This document shows, one piece after another, positions 32,825 through 44,823 of a stretch of 64,000 nt of DNA. This DNA is from Spiroplasma litorale (lineage in GTDB: Bacteria > Bacillota_I > Bacilli_A > Mycoplasmatales > Mycoplasmataceae). Position 1 is the first letter of the stretch; every line of letters starts with the position of its first letter. The stretch spans positions 620,001 through 684,000 of the forward strand of contig NZ_CP012357.1 of the NCBI RefSeq assembly GCF_001267155.1, written 5' to 3'. The position numbers and the translations under genes are program-made. The notes beneath the pieces are model-generated. The model saw only the letters and a program-made list of their open reading frames with translations, did not search any database and was not told where the DNA came from.

Positions 32825-34285
32825 TTATATTTTATTATTAGTGTTTAAAAAATTATCATTTATAAACGAATCTAAAAAAATACTAAAATCAACATAATTT
32901 ATTTTATCAATATTAATAAAACTTTGTTTTAATGTTATCTTTCTTTGTTTTAAATAACTTTTTAATAATGTATAAGATGAATACATTATAACAAATACAC
33001 TAAGTCATTTAAAAACATCAGTTATTATGTTTTTATCAACTTCTAATAATGTAATTAAAAAATAGAATACAAATGTATATGATATTAAAATTCCAATTAA
33101 TCCACCAATTGACATAAAGAAACTAGTTTTAGGCATATAATTATTTTTTTTATAAAATTTATAAGCATTAATATGCATAGTCAATCCAGCACTACATGTC
33201 ATAATTGGAAAAACCACTAAAAAGTTAATTCCTAAAAATGAAATTACTGCCATTGCAGGAGCATATAAACCAACTCCAAAACTCATCATAATTCCTAAAA
33301 ATAGAAAGGCAATACATCCAATCAATAGTTCTCACCAAACATCTGATACCCCTATTTTAGTACCTGATGGAAATACTTCAATACCTTTTACAGTTAATAA
33401 CATTAAAATTGAAGTAATAGCTAAAACCACACCCATTATTAAAGCAATAAGCTTTTTACTAATTTTGTTAACTATACTACTTCCAATTAAAGATCCAATA
33501 ATAGCAGATAAAACGAATGATAATAAAGTAATTAAATCTACTTTTACACTAGTCATAAACAATACTCCAGAAAATAAGTTTGGTATTGCCATACCAACAT
33601 TTAAAGTTCCTGGTAGTTTTTTATCATCTTTAATATATTTAGTAACTTTTAACAATCCTGCACTTGTTGCAAAAGCACCAACTCCTAATGTATCAAAAAA
33701 ACTTGCTGTAAAACCAATTCCACCAGAAACATAAGACTTGTTGTGTGTATCTAATACAAACTTTTTAGCAGAAAATAGCAATAAAAAACCAAAGAAAAAT
33801 AAATCAATTGCTAAAATTGTCATTGATATTGAAAAAGCAATTATTCCATTTTTAGACGTAAGATCTACTTTATTTACAGCTAGATAACTTACCAACAATG
33901 CTAAAAGCATTAATGATGGAATCATAATAACACCAATTAATTTCATGTTTTTAATTGATAACATTCTTTTATATATATTTTTATTATGATTATAATTTTT
34001 AACAAAATCATCATACTTATCATTTGCATTTATAAGATTATTATTGATAGTCTCTTTAAATTTTGTATTTTGATTTTTAAATGTAGCTTTTAGTACTTTT
34101 AATGAATCTTTTCTTGTTTCAGAATTAATTAATTTACTCTTAAAATCTGAATTTATTTTTTTTCGTATATTATTAATTGTTTTAACAAAAATTTCATATT
34201 TATTTGATATTTCAAATATATTATTAATTTCTTGTATTACATTTTGTTGATATGTTATATCAATATTTTTTGTTTCATCATCCAT
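32825..34285 (-). CDS. TauE/SafE-family membrane transporter with an N-terminal extension (486 aa)
   Basis: Polytopic membrane protein of the sulfite-exporter (TauE/SafE) family. After about 115 soluble, helical, charged residues and a pair of helices, the family core shows YVSGGIGFTASFFDTLGVGAFATSAGLLK, followed in the second half by FFMSIGGLIG. It has about ten hydrophobic segments and two TGA Trp codons. ATG 34285 after GAGGTG. The transported anion is unknown; the family handles sulfur-containing or organic anions. The 5' extension is not typical. Confidence 0.78.
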
Positions 34286-34331
34286 AATAACACCTCGTTA
34301 TTATTTTACTCTCATATATATTTTTTATAAT

Positions 34332-34363
34332 AATTAAAAAGTCACGTTTGTGACTTTTTAATT
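34332..34363 (-). terminator. Rho-independent terminator
   Basis: AATTAAAAAGTCAC / GTGACTTTTTAATT, four-base loop, seven bases after the lipoprotein stop. Confidence 0.85.
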
Positions 34364-34369
34364 ATTCAA

Positions 34370-35872
34370 TTATTTTTTTTCTATTTTGAATTTTAAAGTA
34401 ACATTATTATAGAATATATTATTAAAAGTATCTTCTTTTGGCAAAGTTACTGTTGCTGAAGTTTTAGAATTATCATCATATTTAAAACTTTTATTATTAA
34501 TAGTTTCTCAGCAATCAGATGTAATATTATTTGCATCCATATAATCTTTATATTTTGTAGTTAAATATTCATTTACAGCTCTTAGTGCATACAACGGAAG
34601 AGAAGTTGAAGTAACTTTTAGGGTTCCTAAATCTGTTTCTGTAACTACTTTTGTTATATCAACTTTTTCATAAATTTTTGCATTAATAACTCCAGTAACA
34701 TAATATCCTTCAATATTCATTTCTCAACCTTTTTTAACAGTTATACGTATTAGTTTAATTTTTTCATTATTATTTTGTAAAGTTGTTCCATTTTCATCAC
34801 TATAATAATTTATATCAACCATTTCCTTTAATTGGTCAAATGTTATTTTTATACCTAATATTGAAGCTAGTTTAAGTAATCTTTCTGTAAATGTTTTAAC
34901 ATTATTAAACATCTTTTCTTTACTAGTAATTTCTTCCGAAGATGCTGTAACTCCTTTTTTAAATACTGCAGGACTAAAAGATGCATAATCACCTTCACCT
35001 TTTATTAAATCATCAACAAGTTTAAGATCAACTTCAGTAGCTTTGTTGTATTCAAAAGTTACATCTATTAAACCAAAAAATGATTCACTATTTTCAGCTG
35101 CTTCAATTGTTGCTTTAGTTAGTTCTTCATTTAATGAATTTTGTTTTAATTTTATATCTGATGATTTTATATTTTCTTCTTTATTAACTAGAATAAATTT
35201 ATTGATTATCTCTTCATCTGTTGGTTTAGAATCTTTACCATATAATTTTTCTAAATCCCCTTTTAAAGTTGATAAATCTTTATTACTACTTTTTTCAAAT
35301 TTATAAGTTACATTAACTTCTCCTTTAAAACTAGTTGATGTTTCTAAAGCTTTTAATTTTGCTGATGTTGTTGTTTGAGTTCCGTCAAATTGAACATCAT
35401 TCTCTTTTAAGTTTAAGTTTTCGTTTACTTTATTAATTGAAGTTATTATTTCTTTTATTGTAGGTAAATTACCATTTCCTTTAATTGTTCCTAAGTCTTT
35501 ATTTTTTAATGTAGACAAATCAAATAAATTTTTTTGATAATTATAAGACAGTGTAACTTCTCCAATAAAACTAGTTGATGTTTCTAAAGCTTTTAATTTT
35601 GCTGATGTTGTTGTTTGAGTTCCGTCAAATTGAACATCATTTTCAGTTAAGTTTAAATTTTTATTTATTTTATTCAACTCTTTAATAACCAAACTTAATG
35701 AAGGTAATTTATCATCACCATTTAAATTACCTAAATCTTTGTTTTCGATTTTGCTTAAATCTATTTTATCCTTATTCTTGTCTTCAGTTTCAGAAGTTCC
35801 TCCGCACGCTAGCACCAATGATGGTGTTGCCATCACAGAAATTGATGCTAAAAAACTAATTAATTTTTTCAT
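34370..35872 (-). CDS. Lipoprotein with internal tandem duplication (500 aa)
   Basis: ATG 35872; signal peptide MKKLISFLASISVMATPSLVLAC with Cys23 lipidated. The mature protein has three or four related units of about 80 residues, each starting near DLSxLxNKDLGxLxG and ending in a beta segment (GEVTLSYNY, GEVNVTYKF, GLIDVTFEY). Units 1 and 2 share an exact 26-residue stretch (ENDVQFDGTQTTT and following) with no DNA change over 76 bases, so the duplication is recent. The remainder (from about residue 280) is different and unrecognised. Two TGA Trp codons. A terminator follows. Confidence 0.8.
35326..35401. repeat. Exact 76-base direct repeat, copy 1
   Basis: Identical to 35566-35641; offset 240 bases (80 codons) inside the lipoprotein gene. 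Confidence 0.85.
35566..35641. repeat. Exact 76-base direct repeat, copy 2
   Basis: Identical to 35326-35401. Confidence 0.85.
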
Positions 35873-36030
35873 TATTTTACCTCTTTCATTATAATTTTTA
35901 ACTATAATGAAAATAAAAATTTTTAAAAGTAAATTTTTATTTATTAAAAATTATTTACTATATTTAAAAAAATTTTTACATTTAAATATAAAAATTTTTT
36001 TAATGATAAAAAATTTTTTATAAAAACAAA

Positions 36031-36066
36031 AAATACTCAATCAAACCTTAGTTTAATTGAGTATTT
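36031..36066 (-). terminator. Rho-independent terminator of the lipoprotein pair
   Basis: AAATACTCAATCAAAC / GTTTAATTGAGTATTT with one G-T pair and a four-base loop; follows the stop at 36111. Confidence 0.75.
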
Positions 36067-36110
36067 TATTAAAATATTTTATAAAGATTTATTAATATTT
36101 ATAATAAACG

Positions 36111-36599
36111 CTAATAAGTGGGTAAATCTTTGTATAAAAATTCAACATCGCCAAAAGAACCTCACAAACCACTTGATCAACTACCGTCAGCTCCATACAA
36201 AGAAAACTTTAGTTTATAATTTGTACCATCTATTGGTTTTAGATCTTCTTCAGAACTTTTATCATTATATGAAACTATCATTGTTCATATTCTTTTTTCA
36301 TCATCTTTTTTTATAGGGTCTGAGTAAAGAAATATATTTGAATTAACAGATTCTTCATTTCCATCTTTTACTATATATAAACTAGTGATTATTATAAAAT
36401 CATTGTCTAAAATCCAGTCATTACCTAATATAAAAATAACCGAAATTGTATCTTTCTTTCCCACAAAATCATTTTTACTTGAATACGCTTGATTTTTATA
36501 AGTATGATATCCAGACTCATCATTACTACATGAAATTGTAGTTGTAGATATTGTAGACAATAAAGAAATGCTTGAAAGAACACTTAATATTTTTTTCAT
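36111..36599 (-). CDS. Lipoprotein, paralogue 2 of a tandem pair (162 aa)
   Basis: ATG 36599 with a GGGGG-type site; signal peptide ends TISC (Cys24). The mature part contains ESGYHTYKNQAYSSKNDFVGKKDTISVIFILGNDW, written here in short form: it shares the ESGY..Y.N..Y.SKND..G..D.I.V.FILGN pattern with the gene upstream. One TGA Trp. Function unknown. Its start lies 20 bases after the stop of the paralogue, so both are one transcription unit ending at the hairpin at 36031-36066. Confidence 0.72.
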
Positions 36600-36619
36600 T
36601 TTATTTTCCCCCTATTAAA

Positions 36620-37075
36620 TTAATTATTATTGCTTTTATAATTAACATTAATTGTACCGACTTCTTCTTCTATGTCTGTAATATTAAATTTAATTTTATA
36701 TTTTGTATCTTTTAAAGGTTTAGTAGAATTATCATCAAAATTAAATATTAAATTTGCTGAATATAATTTTTCCTCAAATTTATTAGCTGAAATATTAGTT
36801 AATTTAAAATAATTAATTGTAGTATTTTGTTCTGATGAATCTTCTAAAATTTTTGCACTTATTTTAAAATCTGGTGTCTTATCTAAATTTTTATAATTAC
36901 CCAAAATAAAAAAAACATCAATTTTATCATCATAACCTATTAAATCATTTTTTGAAGTATACACTTTGTTTGAATAGAGATTATAACCGGATTCATATTC
37001 TCCACAAGATATAACGCTTTGAAGAGAAAATGAAAATAAAGAAACAGATCCAACTATTGTAAGTATTTTTTTAAT
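36620..37075 (-). CDS. Lipoprotein, paralogue 1 of a tandem pair, apparent ATT start (~152 aa)
   Basis: The frame encodes KKILTIVGSVSLFSF continuing to VISC, a good lipoprotein signal, and then ESGYNLYSNKVYTSKNDLIGY, the pattern shared with the neighbour. There is no ATG, GTG or TTG before the signal: the codons in front of KKIL are ATT ATT ATT, preceded by GGGGG at 37083-37087. Either ATT starts translation here or the ATG was lost and the gene is weakened. The first ATG in frame would remove the signal peptide. Confidence 0.6.
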   Translation of the reverse strand: MKKILTIVGSVSLFSFSLQSVISCGEYESGYNLYSNKVYTSKNDLIGYDDKIDVFFILGNYKNLDKTPDFKISAKILEDSSEQNTTINYFKLTNISANKFEEKLYSANLIFNFDDNSTKPLKDTKYKIKFNITDIEEEVGTINVNYKSNNN

Positions 37076-37240
37076 AATAATTACCCCCTAAATATATATT
37101 TATTATAACACATCAAGTAATTTAAAGTATTTTTTCTATATCTTAATTTTACATGCTTTTGAAAATACACTTTTTATCTAAAAATTTTTTTAAATCTAAA
37201 AGTTATAAAAAAATTATATGAGCTAAAAGAAATTTAAGTA

Positions 37241-37260
37241 GCCAGTAAAAATCACTGGTG
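37241..37260 (-). terminator. Possible short terminator hairpin
   Basis: GCCAGT, seven-base loop, ACTGGT; follows the 586-residue gene. The stem is short; the similar hairpin at 39169-39190 lies on its other side. Confidence 0.35.
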
Positions 37261-37327
37261 TTTTAGTTTAAAGGAGATGGGTTAAGTAATAAAATTAAAC
37301 CAATATTTTTACTTATAAGTTTTAACA

Positions 37328-39088
37328 CTATTTTAAATTACTTATGAGATTATCATAATTAAAATAACTGTCTAATAAGTATTCAAATATATCTAACATG
37401 TATTTTATTTTAATTAGATAACCATACATTAAGGTAAATATAAAACTCTCATCTAAATTTAATATATCAATATTATAATTTTCTGACATTATACACTCTT
37501 CTAAAATAATTTCCTCATTTGAAATATTTTTTATGTCGAAATTTAACTTTTTAAATATTAAATTTTTATCAATTTCTTTAAAATTATAATTGTAAGCACT
37601 CTTGATATCTGAAAATGATTTAATATCTAAATCTAAAGTTTGTTTTAATTTACATGTAATTTTTTCAAGTTCGTTATCTTTGTCAAGATAATTAGCACTT
37701 AAATTAATATATTGGTATATTGTTTCTTTTAATATGCTCACAAGCATTTCGAAAAATTGTTTGTAATTTAAATTATTATTATAATCAAATATATCTATAT
37801 CTAATTGCACTAAATTTAATATAATAATTTCTTTTAGTCAAAGATTTGTTTTTTTAAATACTCAATATTCATATAAATCATATATAAATAAATTTTTATT
37901 TTTTTTATTAATATCCGAATTGATCAAATCATTAATATATTTGCAAGTTGACTGGTCTATTTCAATATAATTCAAACTGTAATCTTTTAATATTTCATCA
38001 ATAAAGTAATTGTAATGATAATTATATTCTGAATACAATTCTACTGTTTTGTATTTCATATTCATATTTGATTTGTATTTTTTAAAATAGATATCTATCA
38101 AGTCATTAAAATTAAAATAATTTATATCTATATTATTTATAAGTAATGTATCTCCACTTATTTTAACATAACTTATAATTCTATATAACTCTGTTTTTTC
38201 TAATGGATCTCTTCTCATTTTTTTAAATATTGAATATTTCATATCTTCTTTAATTAAACTTAATACTCTATTATTTTCATATTCATAACTATAATCATAA
38301 CTTGAAAATAATCAAACATTTTGAATATAAACATCCACATCAATATATTTAAAATTATTGGTTGGATGAAACATAATAATATATCTAAAAATACCTGAAA
38401 ATAAAAAAACATATAATGAAGTTAATGATTCATATGTTAATTTATTAACTAATTCATCATTTTCTTCAAAGTCTTTATTAAAATAATATGTTGCTTCTTC
38501 AAAATCTAACCTATCTTTAAAAAAAGATAAAAAGTAGTTAAATATGTAATTTTCATTTAGGTCATCATTTTGAAATTGTAAAAAATTATAAAATAAGTTT
38601 TTGAATATATAGTCATTAAAATTGTGATTATAACCTTCTATATTATTATATTCACATATTAAATTATAAGATTTTTTAAAAGAACTTCTAAAAGTGTCAT
38701 AACAATTATTTAACATTAAAATTAAATCGTTTTCATTTTTAAGAACATCATCTTCAAAATTATTTTTTGATAAACTTAAAATTGATTCATAAAATATTAA
38801 AAAAGCGTCACAAATTATATTTACTAGATATATGTAATGTTTATATCATTCTATTTTTGACTTTTTTATCTTATGATTTTTGAAATGCATTGAATAAATA
38901 TTTTTAAAATATAAGACATCGTCAATTGTATTAATTTTTTTAAGCTTATAGATTTTTTCATCAAAATCATTATTTTTACTAAAAACTGATCGATATCCAT
39001 CTTTAAAATCTAAATAAAAACTATTAAAAATTCTAATAAGTGCTTTTTGGTATATAAAATTTAGTCCCTTTGTTTTAACTAATCACAT
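37328..39088 (-). CDS. Unrecognised protein rich in Tyr/Asn/Ile (586 aa)
   Basis: A single frame from ATG 39088 (MWLVKTKGLNFIYQKAL) to TAA 37328 when TGA is Trp. The product is mostly helical in look, with many Tyr, Asn, Ile and Asp residues, no signal peptide, no clear membrane segment and no motif I know. It has internal segments such as KNIYSMHFKNHKIKKSKIEWYKH and DDLNENYIFNYFLSFFKDRLDFEEA (each under 30 residues and shown only in part elsewhere). No strong ribosome site is seen. It stands alone between two look-alike hairpins. An orphan or phage-derived protein is possible. Confidence 0.6.
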
Positions 39089-39168
39089 ACATTTATTTTA
39101 TATTAAAATACAGTGGTTGTTTATTTTTAATTAAAATATAGTTTTAAACGATATAGACATTAAAAAAA

Positions 39169-39190
39169 AGCCAGTTTTTTGTCACTGGCT
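39169..39190 (-). terminator. Rho-independent terminator of the alpha-glucoside PTS operon
   Basis: AGCCAGT / ACTGGCT with an eight-base loop, followed on the minus strand by a run of eight T; 60 bases after the PTS stop. Confidence 0.75.
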
Positions 39191-39249
39191 ACTTAGGTTA
39201 CTTTTGTTTTTTTGAATACAATTCAATCTAATAAATATGATTTATTTAA

Positions 39250-41751
39250 CTATATTGTTTTTTTATAAAAACTATATTTTGTTTCAATATCTTGTTTTTC
39301 AGTAAGCATATAATTTATGTCACATGAATGTACTGCATTAAAATATGCAGAATTTAAATTAAGAATATAAGGGTGTTTAATTTCATTAGATATATTTAGC
39401 AAAATTGTATTTGACAATTTTAAAAACTCATCTTGTTTTTTTTCGACTTCATTTTCTAATTTTTTTCTATCTAATAATAAGGTGTATAACTTTTTCTTTT
39501 TTTCAACTGTTTTTTCAGAATAATCTAGAATTTTGAATTTTTCATTTAGTAATTTAATTTTTTCTATTTTTCCCTTATTTTGTAAATTGATTGCCCTTTT
39601 TATAATAAAAGCTTTTTTGTTTTCTAATCTTTCATCAATATTTTTTAAATAAACTTCAAGCTTTTGTGTTTCTTTTAGAGAATTATCAAAGTTTTTTATT
39701 AAATTTTTAAAATTATCATCTATAAAATTGTTTAATTTAATAATATTTTTGTTTAATTTTTCTTTCGATTCTTTTAGTGGTAAGTTACTTCAATTACTAT
39801 ATATTTTATAAACTAAATTATTAACTTTTTTTATTTCACTTAGTTCAGAATTTCTTTCTTTATAGAACAATATTGTTAGTAACATACTTGAAACTATTGT
39901 TACTATTCAAGATAATACGTATAACCCCATTTGAAGCCAACCACCTTCAACAACCCTTAGTATTGCAAATATACCTCCTGCAGAAACAGTGTAACTTGTC
40001 GCTGGGGTAAGACCAATGAAAAGTCCACCAATTCCAGCACCAACACACCCCATTAAAAAAGGTCTAAATTTAGGTAATGTTGATCCATATAGTATCGGTT
40101 CTGTAATTCCAAATCAAGTAGCAGGAATTGCTGCAAATATTGTTTTTTTTGAGTTAGAGTTTTTAGTTCTAATTAACATTCCAATTCCAGCACCCATTTG
40201 AGAAAAAACTGTAATTGTAAAACATAATCCTAAAACTGTTGGTTGGTTATTTGCAATTGACATATTCACAAAACCATTTATTGCAGTATGTAATCCTGTA
40301 ATTACAAGAAATTGTCATGTAAATGCAAATAAACCAGCTCCAATACCATAAGGAACTTCACCAATTCAAGTCATAATATAATATATTCCAGATTCTAAAA
40401 TACCTAAAACTGGACCTAATATAAATATAATTGGTAATACAGTTAATAAGTACGCTAAGAAAGGTCTAAATATAATATCAACTGTTGAAGGCATTCATAA
40501 TTTTATAAATTTATCTAAATATATGTACAAGACTCCTGCTGCAACCATAGGAATTATTGAAGAAGCGTATGATTGAACTTTAATGCTTACATCACCTAAT
40601 TTAAATAACTCTCAATTTAATCCCCCAGTTAAATAAGGATTCATTAATGTTATTCCTATAAAAATAGCTATATATATATTTCCCTTAAAATAATTAACTG
40701 TAGATACAACAAAAGCTACACCTAAAAATGCAAGACCTATATTAGCAATTGAAAAAACTAATGCCGAACCTAAGTCATAGTCAGTTAATAGTTTTGATAT
40801 ACCTCCAGCATTCATACTTATACTTACTTTTGCAATTGCATTAAGCTGCTCTAATATTGATTGCAGTGCTTTTAAAAGACCTGCGGTTATCATTATTGGC
40901 AAAACAGGTATTATTATTCCAGAAATAAAACCTAATGTTTTTTGTTTAAAACTTCTTTTTTTAGTACTTTTGTTTTTAATGTTATTTTTTGATGTTTTAT
41001 CTACAAGATTTTGATAAGCTTCTCTAACCTTATATGAATCACCACCAATAATGATTTGAAGTTCTTCGCCATTTCAATTAATACCTTTTACAATATTAAT
41101 TTTTTTAATATCATTATCATTTACCAAACTTTTATCTTTAACTATTAGTCTAAATCTAGTCATACAATTATATGCCTTTTTAATATTAATATTTGTACCT
41201 ACAAATTTATAAATATCTTCTGCGGCTTTTTCATATTTATTTTTAAAATCAAGATTACTTAATAAGTCGTTTGCTTTTTGTTTAATTACAAGGTTTAATT
41301 CAGCAATTATATCACCTTGTTTAACTTTTCCTAATTTAGTTAAATTAATTTGATAATCATTTTTATCAAATTCAAAAACTATTGGAGTATTTGTTTTAAT
41401 ATTATTTTTTTTAATTAAATCCAAATCAACTTCAACAATTTTAGTTTTATTAGATACTTTTTCTTTTGAATTATGTAATAATTTAAAACCATTTCCTTTT
41501 AAATTAACAGTATCTAAACCAATATGCATTAAAGCAATTAAACCATCATTATGTTTAAAGTGAAATGCGTGCTTAGTTTCAAAAATATTTTCAAGTCATC
41601 CATCATTTATTGGTGAGTAAAATGTATTAGAAGTTGGTTCTATATACAATCCATCACCAAGCATTTTCTCAGAAAATACACCGTCATTTAAGTCACTAAT
41701 CTTATTAACAAACCCATCACATGGTGCATATATATTTATTTTTTTATCCAT
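39250..41751 (-). CDS. PTS EIIABC, glucose/beta-glucoside superfamily, with C-terminal coiled coil (833 aa)
   Basis: Second A-B-C fused permease of the same design as 13675-16116. IIA has His61 (FETKHAF) and active His76 (LMHIGLDTV), IIB has Cys196 (YNCMTRFRL), and IIC runs from about 265 to 625 (GITEPILYGSTLPKF). A ~205-residue Lys/Glu/Leu-rich coiled-coil tail follows, ending NAVHSCDINYMLTEKQ, clearly related in pattern to the tail of the other PTS. ATG 41751. The gene follows GH31 by eight bases, so the sugar is likely an alpha-glucoside such as maltose or trehalose; this is inferred from context. Confidence 0.86.
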
Positions 41752-41759
41752 TTTGCTCC

Positions 41760-44036
41760 TTATATTTTTACAATTTTTGTTTTGATTTCTGACTTAACTT
41801 TTGCTTCACCTGATTGAAACACAATTTCAACTTTTTTTGAATTAATTCTAAAATTAATATTTAGATCATTTGGTTTTCCAAATACATTTATATCTAATTC
41901 ACAATTATCTAAATTATTAAATTTATAGTTTCCATCTTTTATAGTTGGAATAATTGAATTATTTTTAATAAAAACGGGTATTGTTTCAATAGGTGAATCT
42001 ATAGTGTATGTTTTATTTCCTTCATATTTTGTTTTTTTATCATAAAAATCAATCCATTGTCCTTCTGGTAAATAAATTTGACGTTTATATGTTTTGTTAT
42101 TTAATATTGGAGCAACCATAATTGAATCTCCCAACATATACTGATCATCTATTTTAGAAGCAATCATATCATCTTGAAATTCCAAAGATAATGGTCTTAA
42201 AATTGGTACACCTGTTTCAATTGCTTCATACTCACATTTTTTGTAATATGGTAGTAAACTTTTTTTAATTAATGCATATTTCTTAGAAATTTCGAGTTCT
42301 TTGTCACCAAAGTATCAAGGTTCTCTTGGACCTATTCCATGATATCTAGAAAATGGGGTAAACATACCTAATTGAGTTCATCTAATGTATAAATCTTCTT
42401 CTTTTTTATGATAAGGTTGAAAACCACCAATATCAGTACCTCACATAACATTTCCACTTAACGATAATGAAAGACCTGCTATTAAATGTAATTTTAGTTC
42501 AGAGAAACTTTGAACAGCATCACCAGATCATTTACCAACAAATTTTTGAGTACCTATAAATCCAGGTCTTGATAAAACAAATCCCTTATCTTTTCCAAAA
42601 TACTCTTGTGTTGCTTCATATGCTGCTTTTAAATACATATATGCATAGTGCTGCTTAAATTCCTCACCTTTACAACCATTATACATAACAGCTTCTTTTG
42701 GTAAACCATCACCATAATCAGTTTTAATAAAATCCACACCATTTTGTAAAAGGTATTTTATTTTATCTTTATATCAACTAAATGCCTTAGGATTGGTAAA
42801 GTCAATTAACCCAGCTCCTTCAATATGTTTGTCAATCCCAGATCAAGGATGTGCATAGTTTTCATTGTCTTTTATAGATTTAACTAAAAAATTATTTTCA
42901 ATAACGTATTTTGAAGTTTCTGAATTATCAACCTGAAAATAAGGGTTTATTCAGAAGCACATTTTAATATTATTACTATGAACTTCTTTTAATAGACTTT
43001 TAAAATCACCAAACGCCTCATCATTATATTCAAAATTACATGTTTTAGTATATCTATTTTTTATTCATTTAGGATCAAGAGTAATCACATCAAGCGGATA
43101 GTTGTTTTTTTTAGCATTAGAGATTTCTTTAAATAATTCTTCTTTATTGTTGTAATAAAGTCTATTTAGTCAAATTCCAAATGCTTCATCTGGTACTCCA
43201 GTTATTCTTCCTGTTAACTCAGTGTACTTACTTATAACTTCTTTCATATTATTTCCAATAAAAAGATAAAGTTCTAAATGTTCTTCATCAGTCATCATAG
43301 AATAAGCGTCTGTAACTGGTGATCCAATTTCAAAAGTTGTTCTATGACCTGAATTAAGTAATATTCCATAATTTTTATTAGATACAATAAAAGGAACTCC
43401 ACCATATGCAAGGTTGTGGTTGCAAGTACTTGAAGGATCAACATTATATATATTTGTTTCAACACCATTTTTTATTAAGTTTTTATACTTCTCTCCCAAA
43501 CCGTATATTAGTTCATCATTCTTTAATTCAAATGATATAAAAGGTTTTTTAATATCATTTTCAACTTGTTTAAAACCCAAAGGTGGTGTAATAAAATTTT
43601 CTAAATATTCATAACCTTTTCTCAAATTTGTTTCTAAAATTACTTCATTATTAGAATTAAAAACTATTAAATTAAAAGGATTTTTTTCAATAATAATTTT
43701 GTTATTATTTTTCAGATTTATTTCATAATTATTATCAGTTATATTTATCTTAGTTTTTATTTTTTTCAAATTATTATACAAACTATTTGAAAATCTATTT
43801 TCAGGTCATTGTTTTTGCGTATATCTCAAATTAATTGTCCCATTTTCATATTGAGTTATTATAATATAAGCTTTTTGATAACTTGTTAATCCAGTTTCTA
43901 ATCATATAGTATTATCTAACTCTCAATAATCACTAATTGAATTAGCAACATGATAAGTGCTATCAATTGTAAAAATTTTTTCTTTTTCTGATATTTGATA
44001 TTTAATCATATCTTTTGTTACGTTACTTTTTATCAT
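41760..44036 (-). CDS. Alpha-glucosidase, GH31 (758 aa)
   Basis: Cytoplasmic family-31 glycosidase. Conserved signs: the GLGEKY segment near residue 170, nucleophile Asp440 in DFIKTDYGDG, acid/base Asp506 in KWSGDAVQSF, then MWGTDIGGF and FSRYHG. Six or more Trp are TGA. I prefer ATG 44036 over the ATG two codons upstream because GGAGGAAA then sits at a workable distance. It is the second gene of the GntR / GH31 / PTS operon. The enzyme could also be an alpha-xylosidase-like member; an alpha-glucoside or its phosphate is the best guess. Confidence 0.87.
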
Positions 44037-44081
44037 TTTCATTTCCTCCATATTTAAATTATATTTAGTTAAAATATTAAA

Positions 44082-44105
44082 AAATGCTTGTTATAACAAG
44101 CATTT
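44082..44105 (-). terminator. Hairpin after the GntR gene
   Basis: AAATGCTTGTTA / TAACAAGCATTT, nearly no loop, overlapping the GntR stop codon; probably limits read-through into the GH31 gene. Confidence 0.6.
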
Positions 44106-44775
44106 ATAGGTTTTGAATAAAGTAATGTTCAAAAGAACTTGGTACATATCTTTCAATAGAAAGTTGAATAAATTCAAAATCATTATTTTGAATAACACTA
44201 TATTTTGTTGGTATTATTTTATCGTTAATATCTTTGAATATCTCAAAATCCTTATCAACAACATTAGACATTTTAATTACATTTAAAGAACAATCAAATT
44301 CATTTTTATACTTTAATAAATCTAAAGTTGACTTATTCAATTTAACTAAATCAAGTTCACCAACAAGTTGTTTATTTATTCATATTTGCGAGTAAGAATG
44401 AACAACACCATTATTTATTCTTATTTTTATATAAGAAACAAAATTATTAGGGTTTAAATTAAATTTATTTACAAAAAAGTCGTCTAGTTTTTCTTCTGAA
44501 AAATAAACTTTACTTTCTCTATTACCACTTGTTTTTTTATTTCAACTACCACCTTTATTTCAAAAATTTTTAATATTAACAAAATATCCAACAGCCTTTT
44601 TAGATTTAATAAAATTAGCTTTTTCCAGTTTTTTAAAAACATTTCTTGAAGTCAATCTATTTATATTAAATTTTGTCATTATTTGGTTTTCAGAATAATA
44701 TTTTTGACCATCTTTAAATTTATTATTATATAACTCATTTTCTAAAATTTTATATATATCATTTTCTTTACTCAT
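44104..44775 (-). CDS. GntR-family (HutC/TreR-type) transcription regulator (223 aa)
   Basis: The N-terminal winged helix-turn-helix (YKILENELYNNKFKDGQKYYSENQIMTKFNINRLTSRNVFKKLEK pattern, residues 8-55, key SENQI and TSRNVFKKLE) is GntR-like. The C-terminal part has the UTRA-like ligand domain (SYSQIWINKQLVGELDL, FEFIQLSIERYV). ATG 44775. It lies upstream of GH31 and the PTS on the same strand and likely controls them. A perfect palindrome (44793-44811) lies just upstream of its start. Confidence 0.82.
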
Positions 44776-44792
44776 AATTTACTTTGGTTTTT

Positions 44793-44811
44793 TAATTATA
44801 AAATATAATTA
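44793..44811. promoter_or_regulatory. Palindromic site upstream of the GntR gene
   Basis: TAATTATA, AAA, TATAATTA: perfect 8-3-8 inverted repeat 18 bases upstream of the start codon. It contains TATAAT, so it could be a -10 box, an autoregulatory operator, or both. Confidence 0.4.
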
Positions 44812-44823
44812 CAATTAACTATA

